Translations under genes and position numbers: made by a program
NCBI RefSeq assembly: GCF_012516375.2
Contig: NZ_CP051204.2
Coordinates: forward strand, 7,316,001 to 7,380,000
From: Chitinophaga oryzae
Lineage (GTDB): Bacteria > Bacteroidota > Bacteroidia > Chitinophagales > Chitinophagaceae
DNA: 64,000 nt
Direction: 5' to 3'
In this document: positions 9,636 through 16,904 of the stretch, one piece after another
Layout of the letters: the number at the start of each line of letters is the position of its first letter
How positions within the stretch are numbered: position 1 is the first letter of the stretch
Notes under the pieces: generated by a model
What the model saw: the letters and a program-made list of their open reading frames with translations, nothing else
Database searches by the model: none
What the model was told of the DNA's origin: nothing

Positions 9636-10769
9636 CTATTTTTTTGTCACTATTATGGTTGATCCCTGCAACGAAAACAAAAATTGGTTGGTGCTGTTGT
9701 TCAATGACTGGATGCATTCTCCCAGTCCCTGTTCTTTATTAATATAACAAGTAAAATATTGTCCTCTCAGTTGTTGGTCATCTGCCTGTATATCTATATC
9801 ATACCACCTTGAAATTGTTTGTAGTATGGATGTTAATGGTTTGTTGCGGAAACGTATCCAGCCGTCTTTCCACGAGGTAAATTCTTCCGTGTCCACCTGT
9901 ACCACCTGCAACTGGCTGCCGCTTACAATGGCCTGTTCTCCCGGTTGCAGTACCTGGTCTTTTCCGGCGGCCTGTATTTTTACCTTACCATTGACCAGCG
10001 TAGTAAGCCCTTGTTGTTCTTTTTCATACTGGCGGATGCCAAACGCCGTTCCGAGCACGGTGATCTCCTGTATGCCTGCCTGCACCACAAATGGTTGTTG
10101 CGCCAGGGCTGCCACTTCAAAATACACTTCGCCGGTTACCGTCACCCGCCGCTCACTGCCGGTAAAAACAGAAGGATAGGCAATGCTGGATGCTGCGTTC
10201 AGCCACACTTTGGAGCCATCGGGCAGTTGTACCTGGTAATTGGCGCCACGGGGCGTACGCAGGATATAGTTCACTGGTTTGTCTGCCGCTACCTGCATAT
10301 GGCCATTATGTACATTCACCTGGTTGCCCCCCAGCACAAAGCTGCTGTCTTTACCATGCAATGACACCGTTTCATCCCCCGCCTGCAGTATCGCAAAATT
10401 ACCGGCAGGCTTCTGTTTGGCGGCAGCCAGCGTATCTGCAGGCGATACAGGTTGCTTTGTCCGCTGCAGGAACCAGTAAGCTCCTGCGGCCAGCAACAGC
10501 ACCGCTGCGGCGGCACGCCACCATATCCGGATGTTACGATGCCTGACCACGGCGGGCCCCGCCTCCTGTGCAATACCCGCCCACATACGATGGGTATCGA
10601 AAGATTGCTGTAAACGCCACTCCTCCATCACTTTCCGTAGTTGCTCCGGTTCCTCCAGCAGCAGGCCCCTTGCAGGATCTTCCTGCAACCACGACTGCAC
10701 GGCAGGATCTTCCCGTTGAAGTTCGCCGCTCAGTATGCCGGATAATATGTGGATGTCTGTTTCTTCCAT
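9636..10769 (-). CDS. FecR-family anti-sigma factor
   Basis: 377 residues. A cytoplasmic N-terminal region (about 1-75) contains a WLQE-type segment; one TM helix follows (about 82-101, AAAAVLLLAAGAYWF). A periplasmic FecR domain (about 165-265, with LPDGSKVWLNAASS and GEVYFEVA) leads to a C-terminal DUF4974 domain (about 295-377). In the family the N-terminus holds the sigma factor and the C-terminal domain senses the STN of the receptor. It lies between the ECF sigma gene and susC, in the standard Bacteroidota order, and starts with ATG. Confidence 0.95.
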   Translation of the reverse strand: MEETDIHILSGILSGELQREDPAVQSWLQEDPARGLLLEEPEQLRKVMEEWRLQQSFDTHRMWAGIAQEAGPAVVRHRNIRIWWRAAAAVLLLAAGAYWFLQRTKQPVSPADTLAAAKQKPAGNFAILQAGDETVSLHGKDSSFVLGGNQVNVHNGHMQVAADKPVNYILRTPRGANYQVQLPDGSKVWLNAASSIAYPSVFTGSERRVTVTGEVYFEVAALAQQPFVVQAGIQEITVLGTAFGIRQYEKEQQGLTTLVNGKVKIQAAGKDQVLQPGEQAIVSGSQLQVVQVDTEEFTSWKDGWIRFRNKPLTSILQTISRWYDIDIQADDQQLRGQYFTCYINKEQGLGECIQSLNNSTNQFLFSLQGSTIIVTKK

Positions 10770-10850
10770 GGATGAAGGGCCGTTGTTATGATGACACGAA
10801 TAGGTTTAAAATGTACTACGCCAGTTAGGGATTTTTTTAAAGTTTTTTTT

Positions 10851-11426
10851 TCATCTTCCTGCCAAATCCAACACCAGCAAGCAAATCAGTTCTAAAAGAA
10901 TATTATTCCTTAATATCTCATATGCCTTGGCCACCTGGTTCCTGACGGTAAACACTGATATCCCCAGCTCTTCGGCTACCACTTTGTATTTCTTTTGCTC
11001 CAGGCATACTTTTTCGAATACCGTCCTGCATTGCTGTGGCAGCCCGGCCACCACCCGCTCCAGCTGCTGTACCCGCTGCTGTAAACGGAGCTCCCGTTCA
11101 ATAGCTTCTTCATCGACCGGGATGTGCTCCGGCAAGGTGATGTCCGAAACAACAGGGTTGTCCCTTAAATAATTAAGACAGGCGTTATGTATGGCCCGGT
11201 AGGCATAGCGTTGGGGAGGCGCCTGGATATGGAGCTGGCCGCGTTTCTGCCACAAGCGTGAAAAAAAATCCTGTACAATATCTTCCGCCGCCTGTTTGTC
11301 TTTTACGATACGGAGGGCGTAGACACACAACGCCGCAGCCGTGCTTTTAAAAAACTGTTCAAAGGCGGCCGGATCAAGTTGCAGTTGCTCCCAGGAGTAA
11401 TTTTCCGATTGGTTCAGTTGGTTCAA
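10851..11426 (-). CDS. ECF RNA polymerase sigma factor (FecI-like)
   Basis: Sigma-70 region 2 (about residues 10-85 of the short form; DKQAAEDIVQDFFSRLWQKR) and region 4 (about 120-180; VAGLPQQCRTVFEKV and the helix-turn-helix ELGISVFTVRNQVAKAY). No ATG occurs anywhere in the frame, so the start must be non-ATG. I choose TTG at 11426 (191 residues) because a TATATTTG promoter lies at 11450-11457 and would be inside the longer form, which starts at TTG 11471. It recruits RNA polymerase to the locus once FecR releases it. The 81-bp gap to fecR holds A/T runs but no hairpin. Confidence 0.9.
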   Translation of the reverse strand: MNQLNQSENYSWEQLQLDPAAFEQFFKSTAAALCVYALRIVKDKQAAEDIVQDFFSRLWQKRGQLHIQAPPQRYAYRAIHNACLNYLRDNPVVSDITLPEHIPVDEEAIERELRLQQRVQQLERVVAGLPQQCRTVFEKVCLEQKKYKVVAEELGISVFTVRNQVAKAYEILRNNILLELICLLVLDLAGR

Positions 11427-11449
11427 GTTTGCATTCGAAAGGAATATGC

Positions 11450-11457
11450 CAAATATA
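11450..11457 (-). promoter_or_regulatory. -7 element for the ECF sigma gene
   Basis: The minus strand reads TATATTTG (TAnnTTTG), 23 bp before the chosen TTG start. No TTTG is found at 19 bp spacing, so the promoter may be weak or activator-dependent. Confidence 0.5.
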
Positions 11458-11474
11458 TAAATTAAAATCAAAAA

Positions 11475-11502
11475 GCCCCGCTGCCGTCCGGGGCAGCAGG
11501 GC
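11475..11502 (-). terminator. Terminator of the DUF4126 gene
   Basis: An 11-bp stem with one mismatch (GCCCTGCTGCC/GGCAGCGGGGC on the minus strand) is followed by T5. It separates the upstream DUF4126 gene from the sigma factor promoter. Confidence 0.75.
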
Positions 11503-11588
11503 CGGGGTCCTGTATTCGTGTGCAGGATACAGTACGGTTGCCCCGGCGATACCGGGACATCATATAACGTAAAAGGATATACGAATAA

Positions 11589-12074
11589 TTATTTTCCGGC
11601 CGTAGCACCGGCGCCGATGCTCACCGCCAGCAGGTCTTCCACGCCGCCGGCGAAGCCGTCTTTCATTTTATATTTTTTTCCGGCATATTTGCGCAGGTAA
11701 AAACAGGCGTAAGAGGCAGCCACCGCAGCCGCAGCGCCTACCAGCGCGCCCCGCCAGGCTTTGTCGCCATGGGCCTGGTACATAGTAGCACCTGCCAGTC
11801 CCCCTGCTACGGCCCGCCCGGCGAGCGCACCGGGAATAATACGGTCTTTAACGCCGGGCACCTTGTCTACCACCATCTCACCGGCAGCTATGGTCTGCAA
11901 ACCACGCATCACCGTATCCCGCTGCATAAATCCCAGCGGGCTGCCTTTCAGCTGCCGTGAAGGGTAACGGTTGGCATACTGGCTCGCAAACGCAGGTCCC
12001 ATGGCGCTGCGCATACCAGATACTACTCCAAGGCCAATGGCCCTTATGAATGTGGAAAGAATGGATTTTTTCAT
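11589..12074 (-). CDS. DUF4126-like small membrane protein
   Basis: 161 residues, Gly/Ala-rich. It begins with a helix containing GLGVVSGMRSAMGPA, the glycine-rich entry typical of DUF4126 proteins, and has further hydrophobic segments near 80-97 and 105-125. No catalytic motif is visible and the family has no firm function. It stands alone: its own terminator lies downstream and a short doubtful frame lies upstream. The family call is by resemblance only. Confidence 0.7.
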   Translation of the reverse strand: MKKSILSTFIRAIGLGVVSGMRSAMGPAFASQYANRYPSRQLKGSPLGFMQRDTVMRGLQTIAAGEMVVDKVPGVKDRIIPGALAGRAVAGGLAGATMYQAHGDKAWRGALVGAAAAVAASYACFYLRKYAGKKYKMKDGFAGGVEDLLAVSIGAGATAGK

Positions 12075-12116
12075 ACCGGCAGGGGCACAATCATTGTGCC
12101 ACGCATAGCGGTCCCG

Positions 12117-12332
12117 CTACACAGTGCGGAGAGAGGCCAGTAACCATACCCGCATGATGGCGGCCACGCTGAAAGCCATCCCCACCCATGGTGTATAAGC
12201 CACACAATGTGTCGCTATCACCATGCCGCTCACGGCTGTACCGGCAAATATGCCGGGGTTACCGAAAGATACCGCAAGGCTGCTCGCAAATTCCGGCACT
12301 GCGGAGATCCTGTTGACGGCGCCGCCCGGCAA
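12117..12332 (-). CDS. Doubtful 71-residue membrane frame, possibly a gene remnant
   Basis: The frame begins at TTG (12332) or GTG further in and encodes two hydrophobic stretches (about 14-40 and 47-66). I recognise no family. No promoter element or clear start is visible, and it sits 43 bp upstream of the DUF4126 gene. It may be a truncated membrane protein or chance coding. Confidence 0.25.
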   Translation of the reverse strand: MPGGAVNRISAVPEFASSLAVSFGNPGIFAGTAVSGMVIATHCVAYTPWVGMAFSVAAIMRVWLLASLRTV

Positions 12333-12389
12333 ACAAGTGCATACTATGCACTACGGTTATATAATTGATTATCAATTAATTACAAAAAC

Positions 12390-12481
12390 TGTAGATCTTT
12401 TGTAGATGTGCTCTTTTACCCCCTGTAGACCCACTGTAGTATCTACAAAAGCAGGAACGGCTTTATGGCCGCCTACCTTTG
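12390..12481 (+). promoter_or_regulatory. TGTAG-repeat promoter module, copy 1 (before DUF4870 gene)
   Basis: Four TGTAG boxes start at 12390, 12401, 12424 and 12435 (spacing 11, 23, 11 bp), the last forming a TGTAG-N3-CTACA palindrome with CTACA at 12443. A TAnnTTTG element (TACCTTTG, 12474-12481) follows 39 bp after the fourth box. No TTTG is present at the -33 position, which suggests activator dependence. The same layout with identical spacings recurs at 14885-14976. An 11-bp inverted repeat (12397-12407/12441-12451) overlaps the boxes. Confidence 0.8.
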
Positions 12482-12537
12482 TGCTGATTCCATTTTATCC
12501 TTTTATCATTTTTTAATCATCAACATCAGCGCAACTT

Positions 12538-12867
12538 ATGAAGACAAAACAATGGGCTATCGTCGCTTACATTACGATCATCGGATGGATTATCGCCTAT
12601 GTAAAGAGCAAGGAGAACAGGGACAATTTTGTTAACTACCATCTGGAACAGGCACTCGGCCTTGCGGTAGCAGGACTTATCTGGTCTATAGCAGCCGGCA
12701 TCCTGTTGAGCATTATCCCCGCGCTGTCCGCGGTGTTCTCTGTACTGAGCCTGCTGCCGCTGATATTCCTGGTATTTGGTATTATCAATGCCAACAGCGG
12801 TGTGCAGAAACCGATACCGGTCATCGGAAAGTTCTTTGAGAACCGGTTCGTTTTCCTGCAACAATAA
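12538..12867 (+). CDS. DUF4870-family small membrane protein
   Basis: 109 residues that match the DUF4870 pattern: a first helix (about 5-22), the motif KENRDNFVNYHLEQALGL, then two to three hydrophobic helices (about 40-60, 62-85). Members are small inner-membrane proteins of unknown function. It starts at ATG 12538, 57 bp after a TACCTTTG element and downstream of four phased TGTAG boxes, and is followed by a terminator inside the end of the convergent TPR regulator gene. The regulator next door is the best candidate for its control; that link is inferred from the shared promoter module. Confidence 0.85.
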   Translation: MKTKQWAIVAYITIIGWIIAYVKSKENRDNFVNYHLEQALGLAVAGLIWSIAAGILLSIIPALSAVFSVLSLLPLIFLVFGIINANSGVQKPIPVIGKFFENRFVFLQQ

Positions 12868-12902
12868 ACTTAGCCCGAACATTTCATCCGGCCCCAATTC
12901 CT

Positions 12903-14867
12903 TTAACCCGCTGCGTCTTCACTCAGCGGGTTATTTTCTCTCCAGGCCATCAGCCACGCATCCAGCCCCTCTTCTTTGGCCAGTCCCAGCTTCTGTTTAA
13001 TACGGTACCGCGACATCAGGATGCTCTTCGGCGCTACGCCCAGGTGGGACGCAATTTCTTTGGTGGACAAACCGATGGAGATATACGAACAGTGCTTTAA
13101 ATCCAGCTTTGTAAGGCTGTTGTTGGCCTTCTCCTGCAGCTTCCGGAAAAACTCGGGATGAATGTTTTCAAACTCTGTCCGCGTGGTCTCAAAGTTTTTA
13201 TCCATCCGTTTATGCGTTTCGATCATCCGGGAGATCTGCTTCACCAGGTCGGGCTGTACCGCCTTGTCGCGCAGCTTTTCCTGCAGCGTTTCGAGCAGCT
13301 CATTTTTCTGCTCCACCTGCAAGGTACCAGCCAGCAGGTCTTTCTGCAACTGCTCCTTCTGCGTTTGTATCAGCTCCTGTTCTGCCTGCAAACGTGCCGC
13401 TTCTTCCGCCTGCAGGCGGGCCTGCAATTCGGCTTCCTGCTTTTCCAGCTGCAGGCGCATCGCCTCTTCTTCTTTCAGGCGTATCTGCAACACCCCGTCC
13501 TGTTTTTCCTTTTCCAGCAGCTGCTGTTGCTGGATAGTGGTCTGCAAACGGAAGTGATAGGACCGGAAAAGGTAGAGCAACGCCACCAGACAGGCGACAA
13601 TCAACCCGATATATACAATATTAAGTTTACGGTTAAACGCCGCTTTCTCCTGGAGCGTCACCAGCTCCTGCTCCCGTTGCCGGGCCTGGTACTGGGCTTC
13701 CAGCTTTTTGGCGATCGCCATACGATCGGCGTCAAAAGCCTTGGCGTAATAGTGGCTGTATTCCCGGGCATATTCAAGCGCCTTAGGCAAGTCGCCCTTT
13801 CTCTCCGCCACATCGGACAAGGCTTCCATCAGGCGGGCCATCAGCCGGTTGTCGGGCGCCGGATAGGTTTTTAAAGCAATCAGTCCGGCCAGCAACAGTT
13901 CGGATGCCTGGTTGTAATTCCCGTCATTCATGGCAAAGGTGCTCATCATGCCATAACTGCTGGCCACTACCTCCTGTTGGTCGGTTTCCTTACCAATCTT
14001 CAAGGCAATGTTCAGGTAATGCTGCGCCGTGTCCCGGTAGGTACGTGGAAAAAACTGGTCGTACAGGTTGGCCGTATTCAGCGCCAGCAGGGCGATCATG
14101 CTGCGAAAGCTGATACGCTGCGCATTGGCTTCATAAACGCCGATGGCTTTACGGTTGTAGTAAAGCGCGGAATCCAGCAGCTCCCGTTTAGTGGTGTCTC
14201 CGTTGAACTGGTATTCAAAACTGGTGGCCATCGCCTGGTAGCCGTTGCAGATATCGTCAGGGTCTGAACGGGACATAGCGGAAGCCAGACAGGCCTTCGC
14301 GTAACGGTACTGTGTTTCCGTATCGTTCCAGTCGGCATAGATAGCCGCAAGGTTATAATATACATTGGTCTCGTAAATGTTGCCGGGAAAGGCTTTGCCC
14401 AGCTTCAGCGACTCCTGGAAGCTCTTCACCGCTTCATGCGGTTTGCCGGTACGGCTTTCCAGCCATCCTTTACGGTACCATATGCTGGACAGTGTCAGCT
14501 GGTCGCCCGATTCGCGGGCCAACCGGAAGGCGCTGTCCAGGTGATGCGATGCCAGCGCGGTGTCTTCTGCGGTGTACTCCAGCGATACCAGCGCGGAATG
14601 CGCCAGTGCTTCGTACTTTTTGTCTTTCAGGGAGCGGCTCATCTCCAGCGCTGTGCGCGTGCTGGCAATGGCGTCTTTCCGGCTGCCGTCTACCAGCGCC
14701 CGTCCCATCCTGATCCGTGTCATCACCTGCTCTTCCGGTGTTAACCCCGGCTGTTGCAGTACCCGCTTCAGGGAATCCTGCACGGTTTGTGCAAAACTAC
14801 TGGCTGTCAGTAGGGAAAACAGGGTTACAAACGCGATTATTCCTCTCGTCTTTAGGCTATGGTTCAT
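12903..14867 (-). CDS. Membrane-anchored TPR protein with C-terminal LuxR-type HTH
   Basis: Read from ATG 14867 (654 residues) it has a signal peptide ending SSFAQ, a TPR array (about 25-400), one TM helix (about 414-434), a long Gln/Glu-rich coiled coil (about 435-545) and a C-terminal HTH of the LuxR/GerE type (about 590-635, IGLSTKEIASHLGVAPKS). An upstream in-frame start at 14930 is unlikely: it would place residues before the signal peptide and overlap the promoter boxes. The layout implies a sensor with periplasmic TPRs and a cytoplasmic DNA-binding tail. No kinase or receiver domain is present. The gene lies between the two TGTAG modules, which are plausible targets. Confidence 0.88.
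   Translation of the reverse strand: MNHSLKTRGIIAFVTLFSLLTASSFAQTVQDSLKRVLQQPGLTPEEQVMTRIRMGRALVDGSRKDAIASTRTALEMSRSLKDKKYEALAHSALVSLEYTAEDTALASHHLDSAFRLARESGDQLTLSSIWYRKGWLESRTGKPHEAVKSFQESLKLGKAFPGNIYETNVYYNLAAIYADWNDTETQYRYAKACLASAMSRSDPDDICNGYQAMATSFEYQFNGDTTKRELLDSALYYNRKAIGVYEANAQRISFRSMIALLALNTANLYDQFFPRTYRDTAQHYLNIALKIGKETDQQEVVASSYGMMSTFAMNDGNYNQASELLLAGLIALKTYPAPDNRLMARLMEALSDVAERKGDLPKALEYAREYSHYYAKAFDADRMAIAKKLEAQYQARQREQELVTLQEKAAFNRKLNIVYIGLIVACLVALLYLFRSYHFRLQTTIQQQQLLEKEKQDGVLQIRLKEEEAMRLQLEKQEAELQARLQAEEAARLQAEQELIQTQKEQLQKDLLAGTLQVEQKNELLETLQEKLRDKAVQPDLVKQISRMIETHKRMDKNFETTRTEFENIHPEFFRKLQEKANNSLTKLDLKHCSYISIGLSTKEIASHLGVAPKSILMSRYRIKQKLGLAKEEGLDAWLMAWRENNPLSEDAAG
12905..12932 (+). 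terminator. Terminator of the DUF4870 gene, inside the end of the convergent gene
   Basis: Arms AACCCGCTG/CAGCGGGTT and a following ATTTTCTC form a plus-strand terminator that coincides with the last codons of the TPR/LuxR gene on the other strand. Confidence 0.7.
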
Positions 14868-14871
14868 CCGC

Positions 14872-14879
14872 CAAAAATA
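14872..14879 (-). promoter_or_regulatory. -7 element for the TPR/LuxR regulator gene
   Basis: The minus strand reads TATTTTTG (TAnnTTTG), ending 4 bp before ATG 14867, so the transcript would be almost leaderless. The first TGTAG box of the neighbouring module begins only 5 bp upstream, so a protein bound there could affect this promoter as well. Confidence 0.5.
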
Positions 14880-14884
14880 CAACT

Positions 14885-14976
14885 TGTAGAGGTTTTGTAG
14901 ATGGGTAAAAAATGGGGTTGTAGTAGCCATGTAGATGCTACAAATGCCGAAGATCCGCTACTGGTAAGTACTTTTG
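14885..14976 (+). promoter_or_regulatory. TGTAG-repeat promoter module, copy 2
   Basis: Boxes start at 14885, 14896, 14919 and 14930 (again 11, 23, 11 bp). CTACA at 14938 completes a TGTAG-N3-CTACA palindrome, and TACTTTTG at 14969-14976 begins 39 bp after the fourth box, exactly as in copy 1. The module points rightward, away from the regulator gene, into a region without a recognised gene. Confidence 0.8.
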
Positions 14977-14982
14977 CTTCAC

Positions 14983-15152
14983 AGAGTTCATTTGCAGTGA
15001 TCATGAAAGAAGATGGATTGAAAAACCTGCCTGCCTCACGCAGAACTCCGCGAGCGAATATTTAACCGGCCTGGTCCGTTGTAGTTTACCCACCCTCTTT
15101 TTTATACTATCTAAAAAAGATAATGCAGCAGTGGTCCTCCCGCTGCTGCATT
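14983..15152 (+). ncRNA. Candidate short transcript (small RNA or 20-codon peptide gene)
   Basis: From the TACTTTTG element transcription should start near 14983; a strong hairpin plus T5 at 15122-15152 would end it, giving about 170 nt. The only ATG frame is 15003-15065, 20 codons, beginning MKEDGLKNLP and ending with basic residues, with no clear ribosome-binding site. It may therefore be a small RNA or a leader-type peptide. The inference rests on the promoter module being the same as the one that precedes a real gene. I see no similarity to known RNA families. Confidence 0.45.
15122..15152 (+). terminator. Terminator, probably bidirectional
   Basis: Arms AATGCAGCAG/CTGCTGCATT are followed by a T tract on the plus strand. 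On the minus strand the same hairpin lies 25 bases past the thioesterase stop and is followed by ATCTTTTTT, so it may serve both sides. Confidence 0.8.
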
Positions 15153-15176
15153 TTTATTAAATGAAACCTGTAAATC

Positions 15177-15569
15177 CTATTCTTCCCTTAACCGTTCATC
15201 GGTATAGGTAATGGCAGTTTTACCATGCGGCGTTGGTGTCCCGCTTTCATCCACACTCACAAATACAATCTTATCGATCGTCAGGATACTCTTCTGGGTG
15301 ATCTTATTCCGTACCTCGCAGGTCAGCGTCAGCGACGTGCGGCCAAAATGCACCGCCTTGATGCCCAATTCCACAATGTCCCCCTGCCGGGCGGAATTGA
15401 TAAAATTGATCTCCGACATGTACTTGGTCACACACCGGTTGGTGCCCAGCTGAATAATAGAATAGATGGCCGCTTCTTCATCGATCCACCGCAGCAAACT
15501 GCCTCCGAATAAAGTACCGTGCGCATTGAGATCTTCTGGTTTTACCCATTTGCGTGTGTAGAAATTCAT
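15177..15569 (-). CDS. Acyl-CoA thioesterase, hotdog fold (YciA-like)
   Basis: 130 residues in a single hotdog domain. The segment DLNAHGTLFGGSLLRWIDEEAA (about 13-34) contains the N-x-x-G-xx-FGG motif with the catalytic Asp in IDEEAA, as in YciA/BACH thioesterases that hydrolyse acyl-CoAs in the cytoplasm. INFINSARQGDIVEL matches the second conserved stretch. Length is normal. It is monocistronic with its own terminator; the substrate chain length cannot be deduced. Confidence 0.9.
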   Translation of the reverse strand: MNFYTRKWVKPEDLNAHGTLFGGSLLRWIDEEAAIYSIIQLGTNRCVTKYMSEINFINSARQGDIVELGIKAVHFGRTSLTLTCEVRNKITQKSILTIDKIVFVSVDESGTPTPHGKTAITYTDERLREE

Positions 15570-15638
15570 GCATCCTCGTTTTTGGAGCTGTAAAACTAGG
15601 TAATTTTCTTACTGGTTCCCCCTGGGGTAGCACAACAA

Positions 15639-15667
15639 AAAAGCCGGAGAAAATTTCTCCGGCTTTT
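15639..15667 (-). terminator. Terminator after tRNA-Gln copy 2
   Basis: A 14-bp perfect stem (AAAAGCCGGAGAAA and its complement) lies 11 bases past the tRNA 3' end, with T runs on the minus strand. Its sequence differs from the terminator of copy 1. Confidence 0.8.
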
Positions 15668-15678
15668 CGCGTTTCTTG

Positions 15679-15750
15679 TTGCCCAACCAGGATTCGAACC
15701 TAGACAAACAGAACCAAAATCTGTCGTACTACCATTATACTATTGGGCAA
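15679..15750 (-). tRNA. tRNA-Gln (anticodon UUG), copy 2
   Basis: All 72 bases are identical to copy 1 at 3427-3498, with the same anticodon TTG. The flanks are different apart from the promoter octamer TACTTTTG (15772-15779) and the use of a hairpin terminator, so this is a dispersed duplicate rather than a recent large duplication. Confidence 0.95.
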
Positions 15751-15771
15751 TCACCTTGTTGTTTGGGATGG

Positions 15772-15801
15772 CAAAAGTATAACTTTTTTTTTTTCTGCAA
15801 A
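15772..15801 (-). promoter_or_regulatory. Promoter of tRNA-Gln copy 2
   Basis: Minus-strand TACTTTTG at 15772-15779 with TTTG at 15798-15801, an 18-bp spacer, fits the Bacteroidota -33/-7 consensus. Confidence 0.75.
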
Positions 15802-15855
15802 AAAAACTTGCAATATTTTTCAAATATCCACCTAAACCAGCTATGGTGAAGCATT

Positions 15856-16896
15856 TCAACGGATAACACTTATTACTTTTTCTGTTATCTGTTCCGGTTT
15901 GATCCATTCCATACAGGCATGATCGCCCCGGAAACAGGGCTTATTCCCGAAAACAGAACACGGCCGGCAGCCCAGATCGGTGATTTGCACCGCCCGCTGC
16001 TCCGACTGCCCGTAGCCCATAAAACCGGCATACGGATGGGTAGCGCCCCATACAGATACCACCGGCACCCCATACAGGGAAGCCAGGTGCATATTGGCCG
16101 AATCCATGCTGATCATCCCGTCCAATTGACTGATCAGCGCCAGCTCTTCTTCCAGCGGGAAGCGGCCAGCTACAGAGAGCGCCTGCGGATAACGCGCGGC
16201 CAGCTCATTCAGCTGTCCTACTTCCTTTTGTCCTCCGCCAAAAAGCAATACCCGGCAGTTGCCGGACGCGGCCAGCGCCGCCAGTGTCATCTCCATTTTG
16301 GACAGCGGATACATTTTCTCCCGGTAGGTGGCAAAAGGAGCCAGCCCGATCCACCGCTGGGTGTTTTTAGGGCCGGTAACCGCCAATACCCGCTCCGGAA
16401 GAGGCTGCGGTGCAAAAACCGGCCGCGTTCCCATGGTACAATGCAGGCCCAGCTGCCGGAAAACGATCGCATACCGCTCAATAGTGCTGGTTTGCGGTTC
16501 TAAAACCTTGTTTTCCCGGCGGGTAAGCGCTTTTTTACCGGCGCGGCCTTTATCGATAGCAGCTACCCGCTTGCCTGTCAGCCGGAAAAAGGTACGCACG
16601 ATCCTGGACCGCAGCACATTGTGCAGGTCCGCCACAGCGTCAATCCGGTACTGACGGCTGATGCTGCGGAATAAACGGTACAGCCCGGGCACGCCTTTAT
16701 GTTCGCCTTTTACATCGGCCGGGAAAAATACCAGCCGCGGAATACCGGCGCACAGGGCGCCCCAGTTCCTGTTTGTCACAAAAACGATCTGCACCTGCGG
16801 ATTTTCGTCCAGCACCTGCTTCATGACCGGCACGGTCATCGCCACGTCCCCGAGGGCGGAAAAACGGGTGACCAGTATAGTGGTAGTAATTGCCAA
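15856..16896 (-). CDS. Glycosyltransferase family 9 (heptosyltransferase-like)
   Basis: 346 residues with a two-domain GT-B layout. The N-terminus has RFSALGDVAMTVPV, the GT9 signature, and the C-terminal domain has GLAPFATYREKMYP and SMDSANMHLASLYGVPVVSVWGATHP, the nucleotide-sugar-binding region of the WaaC/WaaF/RfaQ group. It adds a sugar to the lipopolysaccharide core at the inner face of the cytoplasmic membrane. It follows the DUF4254 gene by 8 bp, an association I know from other Bacteroidota. The exact sugar is not readable. Confidence 0.92.
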   Translation of the reverse strand: MAITTTILVTRFSALGDVAMTVPVMKQVLDENPQVQIVFVTNRNWGALCAGIPRLVFFPADVKGEHKGVPGLYRLFRSISRQYRIDAVADLHNVLRSRIVRTFFRLTGKRVAAIDKGRAGKKALTRRENKVLEPQTSTIERYAIVFRQLGLHCTMGTRPVFAPQPLPERVLAVTGPKNTQRWIGLAPFATYREKMYPLSKMEMTLAALAASGNCRVLLFGGGQKEVGQLNELAARYPQALSVAGRFPLEEELALISQLDGMISMDSANMHLASLYGVPVVSVWGATHPYAGFMGYGQSEQRAVQITDLGCRPCSVFGNKPCFRGDHACMEWIKPEQITEKVISVIR

Positions 16897-16904
16897 GAAT
16901 CCGT

